Assembly (NCBI GenBank): GCA_018814055.1
Contig: JAHJAL010000074.1
Coordinates: 1 to 9,742 of the forward strand
Length of the DNA: 9,742 bases
Source of the DNA: Patescibacteria group bacterium
Lineage (GTDB): Bacteria; Patescibacteriota; JAHJAL01
Direction: 5' to 3'
In this document: one piece after another, positions 1 to 6,711 of the stretch
Layout: the number at the start of each line of letters is the position of its first letter
How positions within the stretch are numbered: the first letter of the stretch is position 1
Made by a program: the position numbers and the translations under genes
The notes under the pieces: generated by a model
Seen by the model: only the letters and a program-made list of their open reading frames with translations
The model's database searches: none
Told to the model about the DNA's origin: nothing

Positions 1-188
1 ACAACATCGACGCCGGCGGCGGTAATTTCTTTGATAGTACTTTGATTGATGCCACGTCCACCCGCCAAGTTTTCCGCGTTGGCAATGACCCAATCGATTT
101 TTTCTTTTTTGCGTAAGTCGGGCAGCTGATCAATCACAATTTGACGACCGGCGCGGCCGACGATATCACCGATAAATAGTGTTTTCAT
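1..188 (-). CDS. ymdB: YmdB-family metallophosphoesterase (5' part only)
   Basis: This is the N-terminal 62 residues of a YmdB/TIGR00282-type calcineurin-like phosphoesterase; the rest lies outside the window. It opens MKTLFIGDIVGRAGR, with the metal-binding GDIVG block (Asp8), and later shows the IANAENLAGGRGI block with Glu39 and Asn40. Asp8 and Glu39 match, by number as well as context, the catalytic and metal residues known in Bacillus YmdB. The family is cytoplasmic and has been shown to hydrolyse 2',3'-cyclic phosphodiesters and cAMP-like substrates in vitro; in Bacillus it affects biofilm and motility decisions. The ATG lies only 6 nt after the rny stop codon with no clear Shine-Dalgarno of its own, so co-transcription and coupled translation with rny are likely. 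The rny-ymdB order is the same as in Bacillus. Family identity is clear; the substrate is not shown. Confidence 0.9.
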   Translation of the reverse strand, partial: MKTLFIGDIVGRAGRQIVIDQLPDLRKKEKIDWVIANAENLAGGRGINQSTIKEITAAGVDV

Positions 189-194
189 ATAAAT

Positions 195-1718
195 TTATTT
201 GGCAAAATCCACCGCCCGAGTTTCGCGTATAACGTGTACTTTGATTTGACCGGGATAGGTGAGTTCCTGCTCAATTTTGCGGGCAATGTCTTTGGAGAGA
301 CGTTCGGCTTTTAGATCGGAAATCTCTTCGGGTTTGACAAATATTCTAATTTCTCGACCGGCCTGGATAGCATAAGTTTTTTCTACCCCCTCAAAGCTGG
401 AGGAGATGTTTTCGAGTTCTTTGAGTCGTTGGATGTATTGCTCGGTGGATTCGCGGCGGGCGCCGGGGCGGGCGCCGGAAATAGCATCGGCGGTTTTGAC
501 AACCAGGGCCTCGATAGTTTTGGCTTCTAAATCGTCATGGTGGGCGGCGGCGGCGTGAGCGACTTTTTCGGGCATACCAAATTTGAGCAATAGGTCATAA
601 GTAAGGTGGTGATGCGGTTGATCAATTTCATGATCGAGTGCTTTGCCCAAGTCATGCAACAACCCAGCTTTACGACAAACTTCCACATCGGCACCCAATT
701 CAGCGGCCAGGAGAGTAGCAATCTTGGATACTTCGATGGCATGCTGCAATTGGTTTTGACCATAACTGGTGCGGAATTTGAGTCGACCGAGAATCTTGAT
801 AATTTCAATCGGTAAACTGGCGGCGCCGGCTTTGTAAGCGGCGTCTTCACCGGCTTCTTTGATTTCGGATTTGATGTCATCGGCGGCCTGTTTGACTACT
901 TTTTCAATCTGAGCGGGGTGAATACGTCCGTCAGCAATCAGTTTTTCCAAAGAAACCATGGCTACATGGCGACGGACCGGATCAAAACACGAAACTGTAA
1001 CTGATTCGGGAGTATCATCAACGATCACGTCAACTCCGGTGATACGTTCAAAAGCCTGAATGTTGCGTCCCTCGCGGCCGATGATTCGTCCTTTGACTTC
1101 GTCTGAAGGAAGGGGAATCGCTTTGATGGTGTGTTCAGCGGTGTGTTCGGAAGCTAATCGTTGAATAATGGTGGCGATAATTTCTTTGGCTTCGCGCTCG
1201 CCCTCATCTTTGGCTTTTTGTTTCATTTCTTTGATGGTGCGCAAAATGTCTTGCTCGCATTCTTTTTCGGTTTTTTTGATCAGGATTTCTTTGGCCTCAT
1301 CTTTGGTGAGTTGGGCAATTTTTTGCAATTCTTCCAAATACTTGGCTTTGGACTGATCGAGTTCTTCTTGGATTTTCTTTTGTTCATCTTCAACTTTGAG
1401 AATTTTGTCTTTTCTTTTTTCAATTTCTTCCAGTTTTTTGTCGAAATTTTCTTCGCGAGTGGCGATACGCTGTTCAAGTTTGGAAATTTTGTCCAAGCGG
1501 CGCCGCTCTTCTTTCTTGGCCTCTTCGCGCATGCGTAAAACCTCATCTTTGGCGGAGATAAGGGCTTCGCGGGCCTTGGTTTTGGCTTTGTCAATTACTC
1601 GATTGGATTCTTCATCGGCGTCTTTGATTTTTTTGTCCAGGTCAACTTTTTTGGTAAAAAAACCAACGCCTCCACCAATCAGGAGGCTAATAACCACCGC
1701 GATAATAATTTCTATCAT
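195..1718 (-). CDS. rny: Ribonuclease Y
   Basis: RNase Y is a membrane-anchored endoribonuclease that starts mRNA decay. The 507-residue length is close to the family norm (Bacillus about 520). Order of domains: N-terminal membrane helix at about residues 3-21; a long charged coiled coil at about 25-195; a KH RNA-binding domain at about 200-265 with the GREG loop (Gly214-Gly217); and an HD hydrolase domain at about 320-420. In the HD domain the His355-Asp356 pair of LLHDLGK, upstream His326 and the downstream AAHHDD block around His393-394 and Asp411 are present, so it should be catalytically active. The C-terminal tail contains YPGQIKVHVIRE, typical of the family. An AGGA Shine-Dalgarno sits 5 nt upstream of the ATG (1724-1727), supporting this start. 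It heads a two-gene unit with ymdB. Conserved residues and layout leave little doubt. Confidence 0.97.
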   Translation of the reverse strand: MIEIIIAVVISLLIGGGVGFFTKKVDLDKKIKDADEESNRVIDKAKTKAREALISAKDEVLRMREEAKKEERRRLDKISKLEQRIATREENFDKKLEEIEKRKDKILKVEDEQKKIQEELDQSKAKYLEELQKIAQLTKDEAKEILIKKTEKECEQDILRTIKEMKQKAKDEGEREAKEIIATIIQRLASEHTAEHTIKAIPLPSDEVKGRIIGREGRNIQAFERITGVDVIVDDTPESVTVSCFDPVRRHVAMVSLEKLIADGRIHPAQIEKVVKQAADDIKSEIKEAGEDAAYKAGAASLPIEIIKILGRLKFRTSYGQNQLQHAIEVSKIATLLAAELGADVEVCRKAGLLHDLGKALDHEIDQPHHHLTYDLLLKFGMPEKVAHAAAAHHDDLEAKTIEALVVKTADAISGARPGARRESTEQYIQRLKELENISSSFEGVEKTYAIQAGREIRIFVKPEEISDLKAERLSKDIARKIEQELTYPGQIKVHVIRETRAVDFAK

Positions 1719-2019
1719 ACTAATCCTTTTCTACCGCTTTTGTCTATCATTGGACAGTATCAATAACTGGGAAAAAACCATAGGGAGTAAAAACTGATTT
1801 TTGCCGTCAGGATGAGATTGTTTTGACTCACCTTCGAAAAAAAAGTTTGGTATCGAGAAATCAATTTTTCTTTTGAAAGATTTGATAATGCTTTTCGTAA
1901 ATTCTGTAATGATTTTTTGACTGTACAAAGAAGGTAAAAACGGTTCATTTTTAACAGTTAAATAAAATTTGATTTACTTTGTAAATTTTACTATAAATTG
2001 TGGGTTTTGGCAAATACCT
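1719..2019 (-). other. Intergenic leader of rny; no gene seen
   Basis: About 300 nt of AT-rich sequence lie between the glycosyltransferase stop and rny. Open frames of 62-65 codons exist on the minus strand but lack recognisable composition, motifs or a ribosome site, so I do not call them. Visible elements are a small AT-rich hairpin (ATTTAC/GTAAAT at 1972-1986), the word TTTGATAATG on the plus strand at 1881-1890, and TTGATACTGT on the minus strand at 1754-1763, which recurs upstream of efp. No convincing -35/-10 pair was found; the rny promoter may lie here, or rny may be read through from the upstream gene. A long rny 5' leader is possible. Confidence 0.6.
1972..1986. other. Short AT-rich hairpin after glycosyltransferase gene
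   Basis: ATTTAC and GTAAAT form a 6-bp stem with a 3-nt loop about 34 nt past the glycosyltransferase stop codon. On the minus strand it is followed by an AT-rich run with several T tracts (CAAATTTTATTT). It is too weak to call a Rho-independent terminator with confidence, but it is the only hairpin seen near this end. Confidence 0.25.
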
Positions 2020-4332
2020 CTAGCCCTCATATATTTGACAGTATTTCCGTATCATTTGTCGGAGAGTGTGTTGTTTGGCAATTTTTTGAAATAAATTGTC
2101 GGAATTTTGTCGGGAGAGTTTGAGATTTTTGGTGACATGATTGATTACTGGTATGAAATCAGTAGAATCAAATGACGAGACCAAGAAACCTGTTTTTTGA
2201 TGAGTAATTAATTCTTTGATGCCGTCCAAACCGGTACTGACGATAGGAATACGTAAGACGCCGGCTTCAAGCAGTGTATAGGGAAAACCTTCTTTGGTAG
2301 AAGTCAAAAGAAATGTATCAAATAATTTCAAAATGGGATAAGGGTTGTTGAGTTTTTTGGTCAGGAGAAAATATTTTTGCAGGTTTTGGGTATGAATTTG
2401 CAGCTTGATTTGGTTGAATAAAATTCCATGTCCGATGATGATAAAGCGGTAATGGGGATTGGTTTGAATTAATTGACCGGCAATTTTGGTGAACAATTCC
2501 AGATTTTTGCTGGGAAAGAAATTGGCGATGGTGCCGACGATAATTTTGTCTTTGGGCCAATTGTTTATGGTTTTGAGTATCTTTCGGTGTTCCGGCTGAG
2601 TAACCTGTGATTGTTTTTGGATTTGATCAATATTGACTCCCAGTGGAATGGTGCTGAGTTTGTCTTGGCGAGAAATGTTATTGGTTAACGCGGTTTGGCA
2701 ATCGGCCTCGGAAAGGCAAAATATTTTGGTTGACCAGCCGGCGCCTATTTTTTCGATCGATTGAAAGAGAGAGCGTCTAAGAAAATGGATTTTTTCATTG
2801 AAAACCCAACCGTGACAGGTATAATAAATTTTTTTGATACCGGTGAACTTGGCGGCCAGCCGGCCGACAAAACCGGCCATGGAACTATTGGCGTGGACTA
2901 TATTGTATCGGTGGGTTTTGAATAATTTGATTAAATCAAATATGGATAATGTATTGGTAATGGGGTTGATACGGCGTATCAAGCGGGGCAGGTAAAAATA
3001 AGTAATTTGGTTTTTGTCCAAGGTCAAACGAAGTCGATTGCCGGGATTGTCTTCTCCCCCACTGGCAACATGAACGATGTATTGGTCGGGGTCAAGATGG
3101 CCGGCCAAGTCAGTAACATATTTTTGCGCGCCGCCCCAAAAGTTGGTGGTCAAAAGATACAAAATTTTGGTTTTATTCAAATTTTGATATATATTATGAA
3201 GCTTCAGCTTGTATTTGCTCCACACCAAATTTTGTTGGGCGAATTTTTTGGTGGTTTGGCGGTATGGTGCTTGGTTTTTTTTGTAAAGAGACAAGAATTT
3301 TGAGAATTTCTTTTTTGAAATGTTTATACCTAATTTGGGATTACTGGTGATAATTTGATTGATATCGTGAATAGTTCCATTATGGATGACCAGTAAACCG
3401 GCAGATAAGTACTCAGCAAATTTGGTGGGAAATGAGATTTGATTGAGCAGATCAGCCGGACGTAGTAATAAACCAAAGTCACATAAAGATAGATAATCTT
3501 GGACTTGGTCGTGGGCGATGGAAATTATTTGATATTGATCGGCCGCCAAGGGTTGGAGATGCGGGTTGATGTGCTCGGGTTGATTGGTGATGCATAGTAA
3601 ATATAGATGGTGTTTTTTTACAAAATTCACTACATCAGGTAATCCCTGCCATGGCTGGACACCACCCAGATAGCAGGCAATGAATTGTTTGGTTGGTAGT
3701 TTGAGTTTGGGTCTGTCTGTTGAAGATTTGATGGTGGTTAGACAGGGTAAAACTGATATTTGATCGGGAGAGATATTTATATAATTTTTTTTGATATAGT
3801 CCAATAATCCGTTTGAAGTAGTGATTATATGGTCAGATTTATGCAGGCAAATTTGTTCGATATACCGGTTGGCCAAACCAACCAATAAGTTGTGGTTTGA
3901 TACTTTTGATTCGGCGGCGGCCAGTCCGTGCATATCAAAAATTACCTTGAGGTGGGGGAATTTCTGTTTGGCCCAAATAGCCATATAACAGGCATATAGC
4001 GACTGGGCATGAATTATGCCGGCAGTCAGATTTTTTTGTTGCAAGAGATTTATAAAAAAATTAATATCCCGAAAGAAATCAAATTGCCATCGGTTTTGGC
4101 GGGGGAAAATATGGCATTTTATTTGGGGTGAAAGTTCTTTGGTAAGTTTTTTGATCCGTGATTGATTTCGTCGGTAACTGTCTTTTTTTTCAAAAGATAT
4201 CAGATATTTTTGGTAGCGGGCGTATTTTTGGATAAGTGACATTTCACCCATCAATCGGGTTTTATAACCATTTTCATACAAGATATCACCATAAGACAGG
4301 ATGATGAGTTTTGATTGGGGATATTTATTCAT
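2020..4332 (-). CDS. Fused tandem glycosyltransferase (two GT-B / GT4-type modules)
   Basis: This 770-residue protein contains two full glycosyltransferase modules in one uninterrupted frame. Module 1 (about 1-385) has an N-terminal acceptor half, then a donor half with YLGGVQPWQGLPDVV (about 221-235) and FPTKFAEYLSAG (about 301-312). Its EX7E motif is degenerate, keeping only the second Glu (Glu307). Module 2 (about 389-770) restarts with a typical GT4 N-terminus (ILYLLTTNFWGGAQKYV), has the VGTIANFFPSKN segment (about 599-610), and a complete EX7E motif Glu681-Glu689 in EGFPYTLLEAG. GT4 enzymes move a sugar from a nucleotide-sugar to glycans or lipids at the cytoplasmic face of the membrane; substrate and product cannot be read here. 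No signal peptide or membrane helix is evident. The Shine-Dalgarno is poor and the gene appears monocistronic. It is K/N-rich and more AT-rich than rny, which may indicate a different history. Two ordinary single-domain genes fused by stop loss is the simplest origin. Confidence 0.88.
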   Translation of the reverse strand: MNKYPQSKLIILSYGDILYENGYKTRLMGEMSLIQKYARYQKYLISFEKKDSYRRNQSRIKKLTKELSPQIKCHIFPRQNRWQFDFFRDINFFINLLQQKNLTAGIIHAQSLYACYMAIWAKQKFPHLKVIFDMHGLAAAESKVSNHNLLVGLANRYIEQICLHKSDHIITTSNGLLDYIKKNYINISPDQISVLPCLTTIKSSTDRPKLKLPTKQFIACYLGGVQPWQGLPDVVNFVKKHHLYLLCITNQPEHINPHLQPLAADQYQIISIAHDQVQDYLSLCDFGLLLRPADLLNQISFPTKFAEYLSAGLLVIHNGTIHDINQIITSNPKLGINISKKKFSKFLSLYKKNQAPYRQTTKKFAQQNLVWSKYKLKLHNIYQNLNKTKILYLLTTNFWGGAQKYVTDLAGHLDPDQYIVHVASGGEDNPGNRLRLTLDKNQITYFYLPRLIRRINPITNTLSIFDLIKLFKTHRYNIVHANSSMAGFVGRLAAKFTGIKKIYYTCHGWVFNEKIHFLRRSLFQSIEKIGAGWSTKIFCLSEADCQTALTNNISRQDKLSTIPLGVNIDQIQKQSQVTQPEHRKILKTINNWPKDKIIVGTIANFFPSKNLELFTKIAGQLIQTNPHYRFIIIGHGILFNQIKLQIHTQNLQKYFLLTKKLNNPYPILKLFDTFLLTSTKEGFPYTLLEAGVLRIPIVSTGLDGIKELITHQKTGFLVSSFDSTDFIPVINHVTKNLKLSRQNSDNLFQKIAKQHTLRQMIRKYCQIYEG

Positions 4333-4356
4333 ATCTTCATATTATCAGAATATTTC

Positions 4357-4391
4357 TTGATACTTGATACTTGATATTTGAAACTTGACAC
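4357..4391 (+). repeat. Five tandem copies of a 7-bp unit (TTGATAC)
   Basis: Read on the plus strand the units are TTGATAC, TTGATAC, TTGATAT, TTGAAAC and TTGACAC, abutting exactly from 4357 to 4391. The array is intergenic, 25 nt before the glycosyltransferase start, and would fall in that gene's 5' untranslated leader. The last copy supplies a TTGACA hexamer. The 7-bp period does not match a DNA helical turn. Confidence 0.9.
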
Positions 4392-4410
4392 TTAAATATT
4401 TAACTTGTTT

Positions 4411-4439
4411 ATTGTATGATAATGAGGGAATTCTTTAAA
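4411..4439 (-). promoter_or_regulatory. Possible promoter of the glycosyltransferase gene
   Basis: On the minus strand TTTAAA (4434-4439) and TACAAT (4411-4416) are separated by 17 nt, an acceptable sigma-70-type pair. This would give a leader of about 70 nt containing the 7-bp repeat array. In such AT-rich DNA chance matches are common, so the call is tentative. Confidence 0.35.
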
Positions 4440-4455
4440 AAGATTTTTACAAATT

Positions 4456-4489
4456 TTTGATAATGTTTGAGGATGTTTGATAATGTTTG
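4456..4489 (+). repeat. Three tandem copies of a 10-bp unit (TTTGATAATG)
   Basis: Units at 4456-4465, 4466-4475 and 4476-4485 read TTTGATAATG, TTTGAGGATG, TTTGATAATG, with a partial fourth unit TTTG at 4486-4489. The array ends 5 nt before the mature tRNA-Lys and would be in or next to its 5' precursor or promoter region. A 10-bp period places each unit on the same face of the helix. The same word occurs singly at 1881-1890. Confidence 0.9.
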
Positions 4490-4494
4490 TTCTG

Positions 4495-4567
4495 GCCTCT
4501 ATAGCTCAGCTGGTAGAGCAGCTGCCTCTTAAGCAGACGGTCGAAGGTTCGAATCCTTCTGGAGGCA
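4495..4567 (+). tRNA. tRNA-Lys (anticodon CUU)
   Basis: A 73-nt cloverleaf can be folded by eye. The acceptor stem GCCTCTA pairs with TGGAGGC, with one G-U pair. The D stem is GCTC/GAGC around AGCTGGTA. The anticodon loop CTCTTAA has anticodon CTT at 4528-4530. The T arm is GAAGG-TTCGAAT-CCTTC, and the discriminator is A4567. CCA is not encoded and must be added after transcription. The anticodon stem GCTGC/GCAGA has a G-A mismatch at its first pair (27-43). The anticodon reads AAG lysine codons. The next gene begins 36 nt downstream on the same strand, so it may share a transcript with the pilin operon. Confidence 0.96.
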
Positions 4568-4603
4568 CTTTAGTAATCAAATTAATAATTAAGAATTACA
4601 ACT

Positions 4604-5233
4604 GTGAAAAGTGAGCGGGTTTATAACATAATTAACTATTTTTTGTATTTTTTGCTCTTGGTTGCCTTGGGAGTGATATTGTATTTACTATATTTGAATT
4701 GGCAGGCGAGAAATTTGGAAGAAGCGACCAGACAGAACCAGGCGCAACCACCGGTCACCCAAGGACAGTCAATAACAGAGGAAACTAATTTGGTTGAATC
4801 GAGTTTTTCCTCGGATTTGGCAGCGTTTACTTTTTCGGTACCGGAGGATTGGACGGTGGAAGAGAAGACAGAAGCTGATTTCTCAATTATACACAATGCC
4901 GAGGGCCAGAATATTGTCAGTATCAGAGTGGTCAAAAAAACAGGCTCACTGGCCGAACTGCCGTTTGATCAATACGCGGCCATAGCCGCCAAAGAGGAAA
5001 TCCAAGGGTATAACTCCTTGGAAGATATGATCGAAATCACGACTACCGATCAGAGTATTGGATATAAGACAACGTGGAAGATTCAATTTTTGGGTGGAGA
5101 AGAATTTGTGTCCAACCCGATAACTTATTTCGAGCACCCCTTTGATCCAGCCAAGTCGATTCAGGTCAGTTTGGAAAATGCGGAGTATTTGGATACATAT
5201 GATTTGATCATTGAGTCTTTTAATTTCAAATAA
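4604..5233 (+). CDS. Membrane-anchored protein with PsbP-like extracytoplasmic domain
   Basis: This 209-residue protein is of no recognised named family. Residues about 11-31 form one strongly hydrophobic membrane helix after a short basic N-terminus. A Gln/Thr-rich linker (about 35-65) follows, then a compact domain at about 72-209 that begins FTFSVPEDWTVEE. This opening, a beta-strand followed by P-x-x-W, resembles PsbP-like/DUF1795-type domains, and the same pattern (WSVEYPSDWNTIE) occurs in the gene at 8608. The domain would lie outside the membrane. The start is GTG at 4604: an in-frame TAA at 4586 leaves no ATG option, and no Shine-Dalgarno is visible. Its stop is 1 nt before the first pilin gene, so the two are co-transcribed and probably translationally coupled. 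A role as an accessory subunit of the pilin apparatus is inferred from position only. Confidence 0.75.
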   Translation: MKSERVYNIINYFLYFLLLVALGVILYLLYLNWQARNLEEATRQNQAQPPVTQGQSITEETNLVESSFSSDLAAFTFSVPEDWTVEEKTEADFSIIHNAEGQNIVSIRVVKKTGSLAELPFDQYAAIAAKEEIQGYNSLEDMIEITTTDQSIGYKTTWKIQFLGGEEFVSNPITYFEHPFDPAKSIQVSLENAEYLDTYDLIIESFNFK

Positions 5234-5234
5234 A

Positions 5235-5639
5235 ATGATGACAAAAATTAAATTTTGGCTGAATCGGCTGGTTGTTTTGTATAGTTTGGGTTTTTTGTTT
5301 GATGGGGCCTCGGCGGGGGAGGTACCGAAGGCAAAAAGTTTTTTGGATAAATTGGGTGGGGAGTTGGCGAAGTTTAATATTTGGAAAGAAAGCGGGGAAG
5401 TGGATGTTGCTCAGGCGATTGCCAAATTCATCCAGATCGCGATGACCTTTGCCGGGGTGGTGGCAATTATATTTTTGATCAGATTTGGTGGTTATGAATA
5501 TATTATGGCGGGTGGTAACCCGGAAAAGTCCAAAAAAGCGGTGGAGGCAATTACTCACGCCATAATCGGCCTGGTGGTGATTTTGGCGTCTTATCTGATA
5601 ATCAGAGTGGTATTGGAGCAAGTTGGTGTAAAATTTTAG
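5235..5639 (+). CDS. VirB2/TrbC-like type IV secretion pilin (first copy)
   Basis: This is a 134-residue small membrane protein. It has an N-terminal signal peptide or helix (about 8-22) with a possible cleavage site after Ala-Ser-Ala at 25-27, an amphipathic segment, then two membrane helices at about 62-84 and 107-127. The short loop between them carries GGYEYIMAGGNPEKSKKA. This layout, with G-G-Y-x-Y-I-M-A-x-G-N-x-E and the following IGLVVILASYLII helix, is that of the Patescibacteria T4SS pilin family related to VirB2/TrbC. Such subunits polymerise into a surface pilus used for DNA uptake, conjugation or contact; which applies here is unknown. The start is ATG 5235 (ATG 5238 is also possible). 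An upstream in-frame ATG at 5211 lies inside the previous gene and would spoil the signal peptide. The start follows the upstream stop by 1 nt, suggesting reinitiation. Confidence 0.85.
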   Translation: MMTKIKFWLNRLVVLYSLGFLFDGASAGEVPKAKSFLDKLGGELAKFNIWKESGEVDVAQAIAKFIQIAMTFAGVVAIIFLIRFGGYEYIMAGGNPEKSKKAVEAITHAIIGLVVILASYLIIRVVLEQVGVKF

Positions 5640-5673
5640 TAATAAAGGAAGTAGAGAAAATATAAATATATCT

Positions 5674-6063
5674 ATGTCTAAAGCAAAAAAAATATTATTT
5701 GGTTGTTTGTTGGGTCTGGCACTGGTGGCCGGTAATGTGATGGTAACTCATGCCGGGGCATGGGAAGGGACTTTTTGGGAACAGTTTGATAAGTTTTTCA
5801 AAACTGATCCGGTGGGAACAAATACAGGTGGAGAACCAATCAAATTGGTTAATACTTTTGTAAACTGGGGATTGATGCTGGCCAATATAGTGGGAGTGGG
5901 ATTTATTATTCATGGGGGGTATAAGTATATTATGGCGGCCGGTAATCAGGAAGAGATCAAAAAAGCCACCAACGCGGTGACAGATGCGGTAATTGGTATA
6001 GTTATTGTATGGGCGGCATACTTGATTATTTCGGTTGTGCTGAGCACGATTAATCCGACGTAA
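5674..6063 (+). CDS. VirB2/TrbC-like type IV secretion pilin (second copy)
   Basis: This 129-residue paralogue of the preceding gene lies 34 nt downstream of it. It starts MSKAKKILFG and has a standard signal peptide (about 1-27, possible cleavage after Thr-His-Ala). A soluble stretch with aromatic residues (about 28-60) follows, then two membrane helices at about 62-80 and 103-124. The signature loop is GGYKYIMAAGNQEEIKKATN, and the last helix is IGIVIVWAAYLIISVVL. The two copies share the loop and the C-terminal helix, but the mature N-terminal segments differ completely, suggesting different exposed surfaces or major and minor pilins. AGGAAG at 5646-5651 is about 22 nt from the ATG, too far for a normal ribosome site, so translation may depend on the upstream gene. 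No VirB4 ATPase or channel gene is in the window. Confidence 0.87.
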   Translation: MSKAKKILFGCLLGLALVAGNVMVTHAGAWEGTFWEQFDKFFKTDPVGTNTGGEPIKLVNTFVNWGLMLANIVGVGFIIHGGYKYIMAAGNQEEIKKATNAVTDAVIGIVIVWAAYLIISVVLSTINPT

Positions 6064-6071
6064 GTAAAAAC

Positions 6072-6120
6072 ATACAAAAACACTAAGACGTTGTTAGTTT
6101 AATGTTTTTGAGTGTTTTGT
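6072..6120. terminator. Possible bidirectional terminator between convergent operons
   Basis: AAAACACT (6077-6084) and AGTGTTTT (6111-6118) are perfect 8-bp inverted repeats around a 26-nt loop. An alternative nested fold pairs CAAAAAC and ACTAA with TTAGT and GTTTTTG. The element fills the gap between the end of the second pilin gene and the end of efp, and T runs occur on both strands. Position supports a two-way terminator, although the stem is AT-rich. Confidence 0.5.
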
Positions 6121-6678
6121 CTATGCTCTCTCAACGTAGTTACCATCACGAGTGTCGACAACGACTTTGTCGCCTTGGTTGATAAACAACGGCACATTGA
6201 TAGAGGCACCGGTAGCGATGGTGGCGGCTTTGGTGGCGCCTTGAGCGGTGTCACCTTTGACGCCGGGTTCGGTGGCGATAATTTCGTAAGTTATCTTGAT
6301 GGGCAAATCGATACCGATTGGTTTGTCATCAAATTTTACCAGATCCACTTCCATGCCTTCTTGGAGGTAGTTTTTTTTGTCTCCGATTATACCGGTAGTG
6401 ATAGTAAATTGTTCATAACTAGTAGAGTCCATGAAGTGGAAATTTTGCTCATCATGGTACAAAAAGGAAGCCTTGGCTCGAAATACATTGGCCGGTTCAA
6501 ATTTGTCATTACCCTTGAATGTTTTATCAAAAATTGCGCCGGTAATGAGATTTTTTAGTTTGGTGCGCATAATACCGCCGCCACGAGCTTTTTTGGAGTG
6601 TTGAAACGATAAAACCTCATGTGGTTCGCGGTTCAAAATGAATTTGGTACCGGTTTTGAGATCGGTGATGCCGTACAT
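6121..6678 (-). CDS. efp: Translation elongation factor P
   Basis: EF-P binds between the ribosomal P and E sites and stimulates peptide bond formation at proline stretches. The 185-residue length and three-domain layout are standard. Domain I (about 1-64) holds the tip loop and TKLKNLITG. Domains II and III end with the conserved VDTRDGNYVERA. At the tip of domain I the residue that is usually lysine is arginine: HSKKARGGGIMR, giving Arg32. Pseudomonas-type EF-P also has Arg32 (modified by EarP), whereas E. coli has Lys34. The start is ATG 6676-6678; the frame stays open upstream to a TTG at 6709-6711, but those 11 residues are not part of the family. No Shine-Dalgarno is visible: the 22 nt before the ATG are only A and T. 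It follows rpsR by 89 nt, probably with its own promoter. Confidence 0.96.
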   Translation of the reverse strand: MYGITDLKTGTKFILNREPHEVLSFQHSKKARGGGIMRTKLKNLITGAIFDKTFKGNDKFEPANVFRAKASFLYHDEQNFHFMDSTSYEQFTITTGIIGDKKNYLQEGMEVDLVKFDDKPIGIDLPIKITYEIIATEPGVKGDTAQGATKAATIATGASINVPLFINQGDKVVVDTRDGNYVERA

Positions 6679-6681
6679 AAT

Positions 6682-6711
6682 TTTATAATAAAATTTTATA
6701 AACAGTATCAA
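6682..6711 (-). promoter_or_regulatory. Possible efp promoter overlapping an inverted repeat
   Basis: On the minus strand TTGATA (6706-6711) and TATAAA (6682-6687) are 18 nt apart. The -35-like hexamer lies within the left arm of the 11-bp inverted repeat at 6703-6763. Transcription would start at or very near the ATG, implying a leaderless or almost leaderless mRNA, consistent with the missing Shine-Dalgarno. Other AT-rich placements of a -10 box are possible, so this is tentative. Confidence 0.3.

Noticed and set aside
1161..1538. 125-codon open frame on the plus strand opposite rny, rich in Phe and Leu
   Set aside because: It is the antisense of the RNase Y coiled coil; Glu/Lys codons read backwards give Phe/Leu. 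No start signal or family pattern.
1731..1948. Two overlapping 62-65 codon frames in the rny leader
   Set aside because: No Shine-Dalgarno, no recognisable motif and mutually overlapping; base composition is like the surrounding spacer.
3160..3175. Frameshift or hidden gene boundary between the two glycosyltransferase modules
   Set aside because: The frame is open throughout with no stop, start codon plus ribosome site, or slippery sequence at the junction, so a true fusion is simpler.
4385..4420. Promoter for tRNA-Lys using TTGACA (4385) and TATGAT (4415)
   Set aside because: The hexamers are good but 24 nt apart, outside the usable range; no better pair could be fixed.
4357..4489. CRISPR array
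   Set aside because: The repeat units are only 7 and 10 bp, contiguous and without spacers, and no cas gene is present.
6112..6558. 148-codon plus-strand frame opposite efp
   Set aside because: Antisense shadow of a clear EF-P gene.
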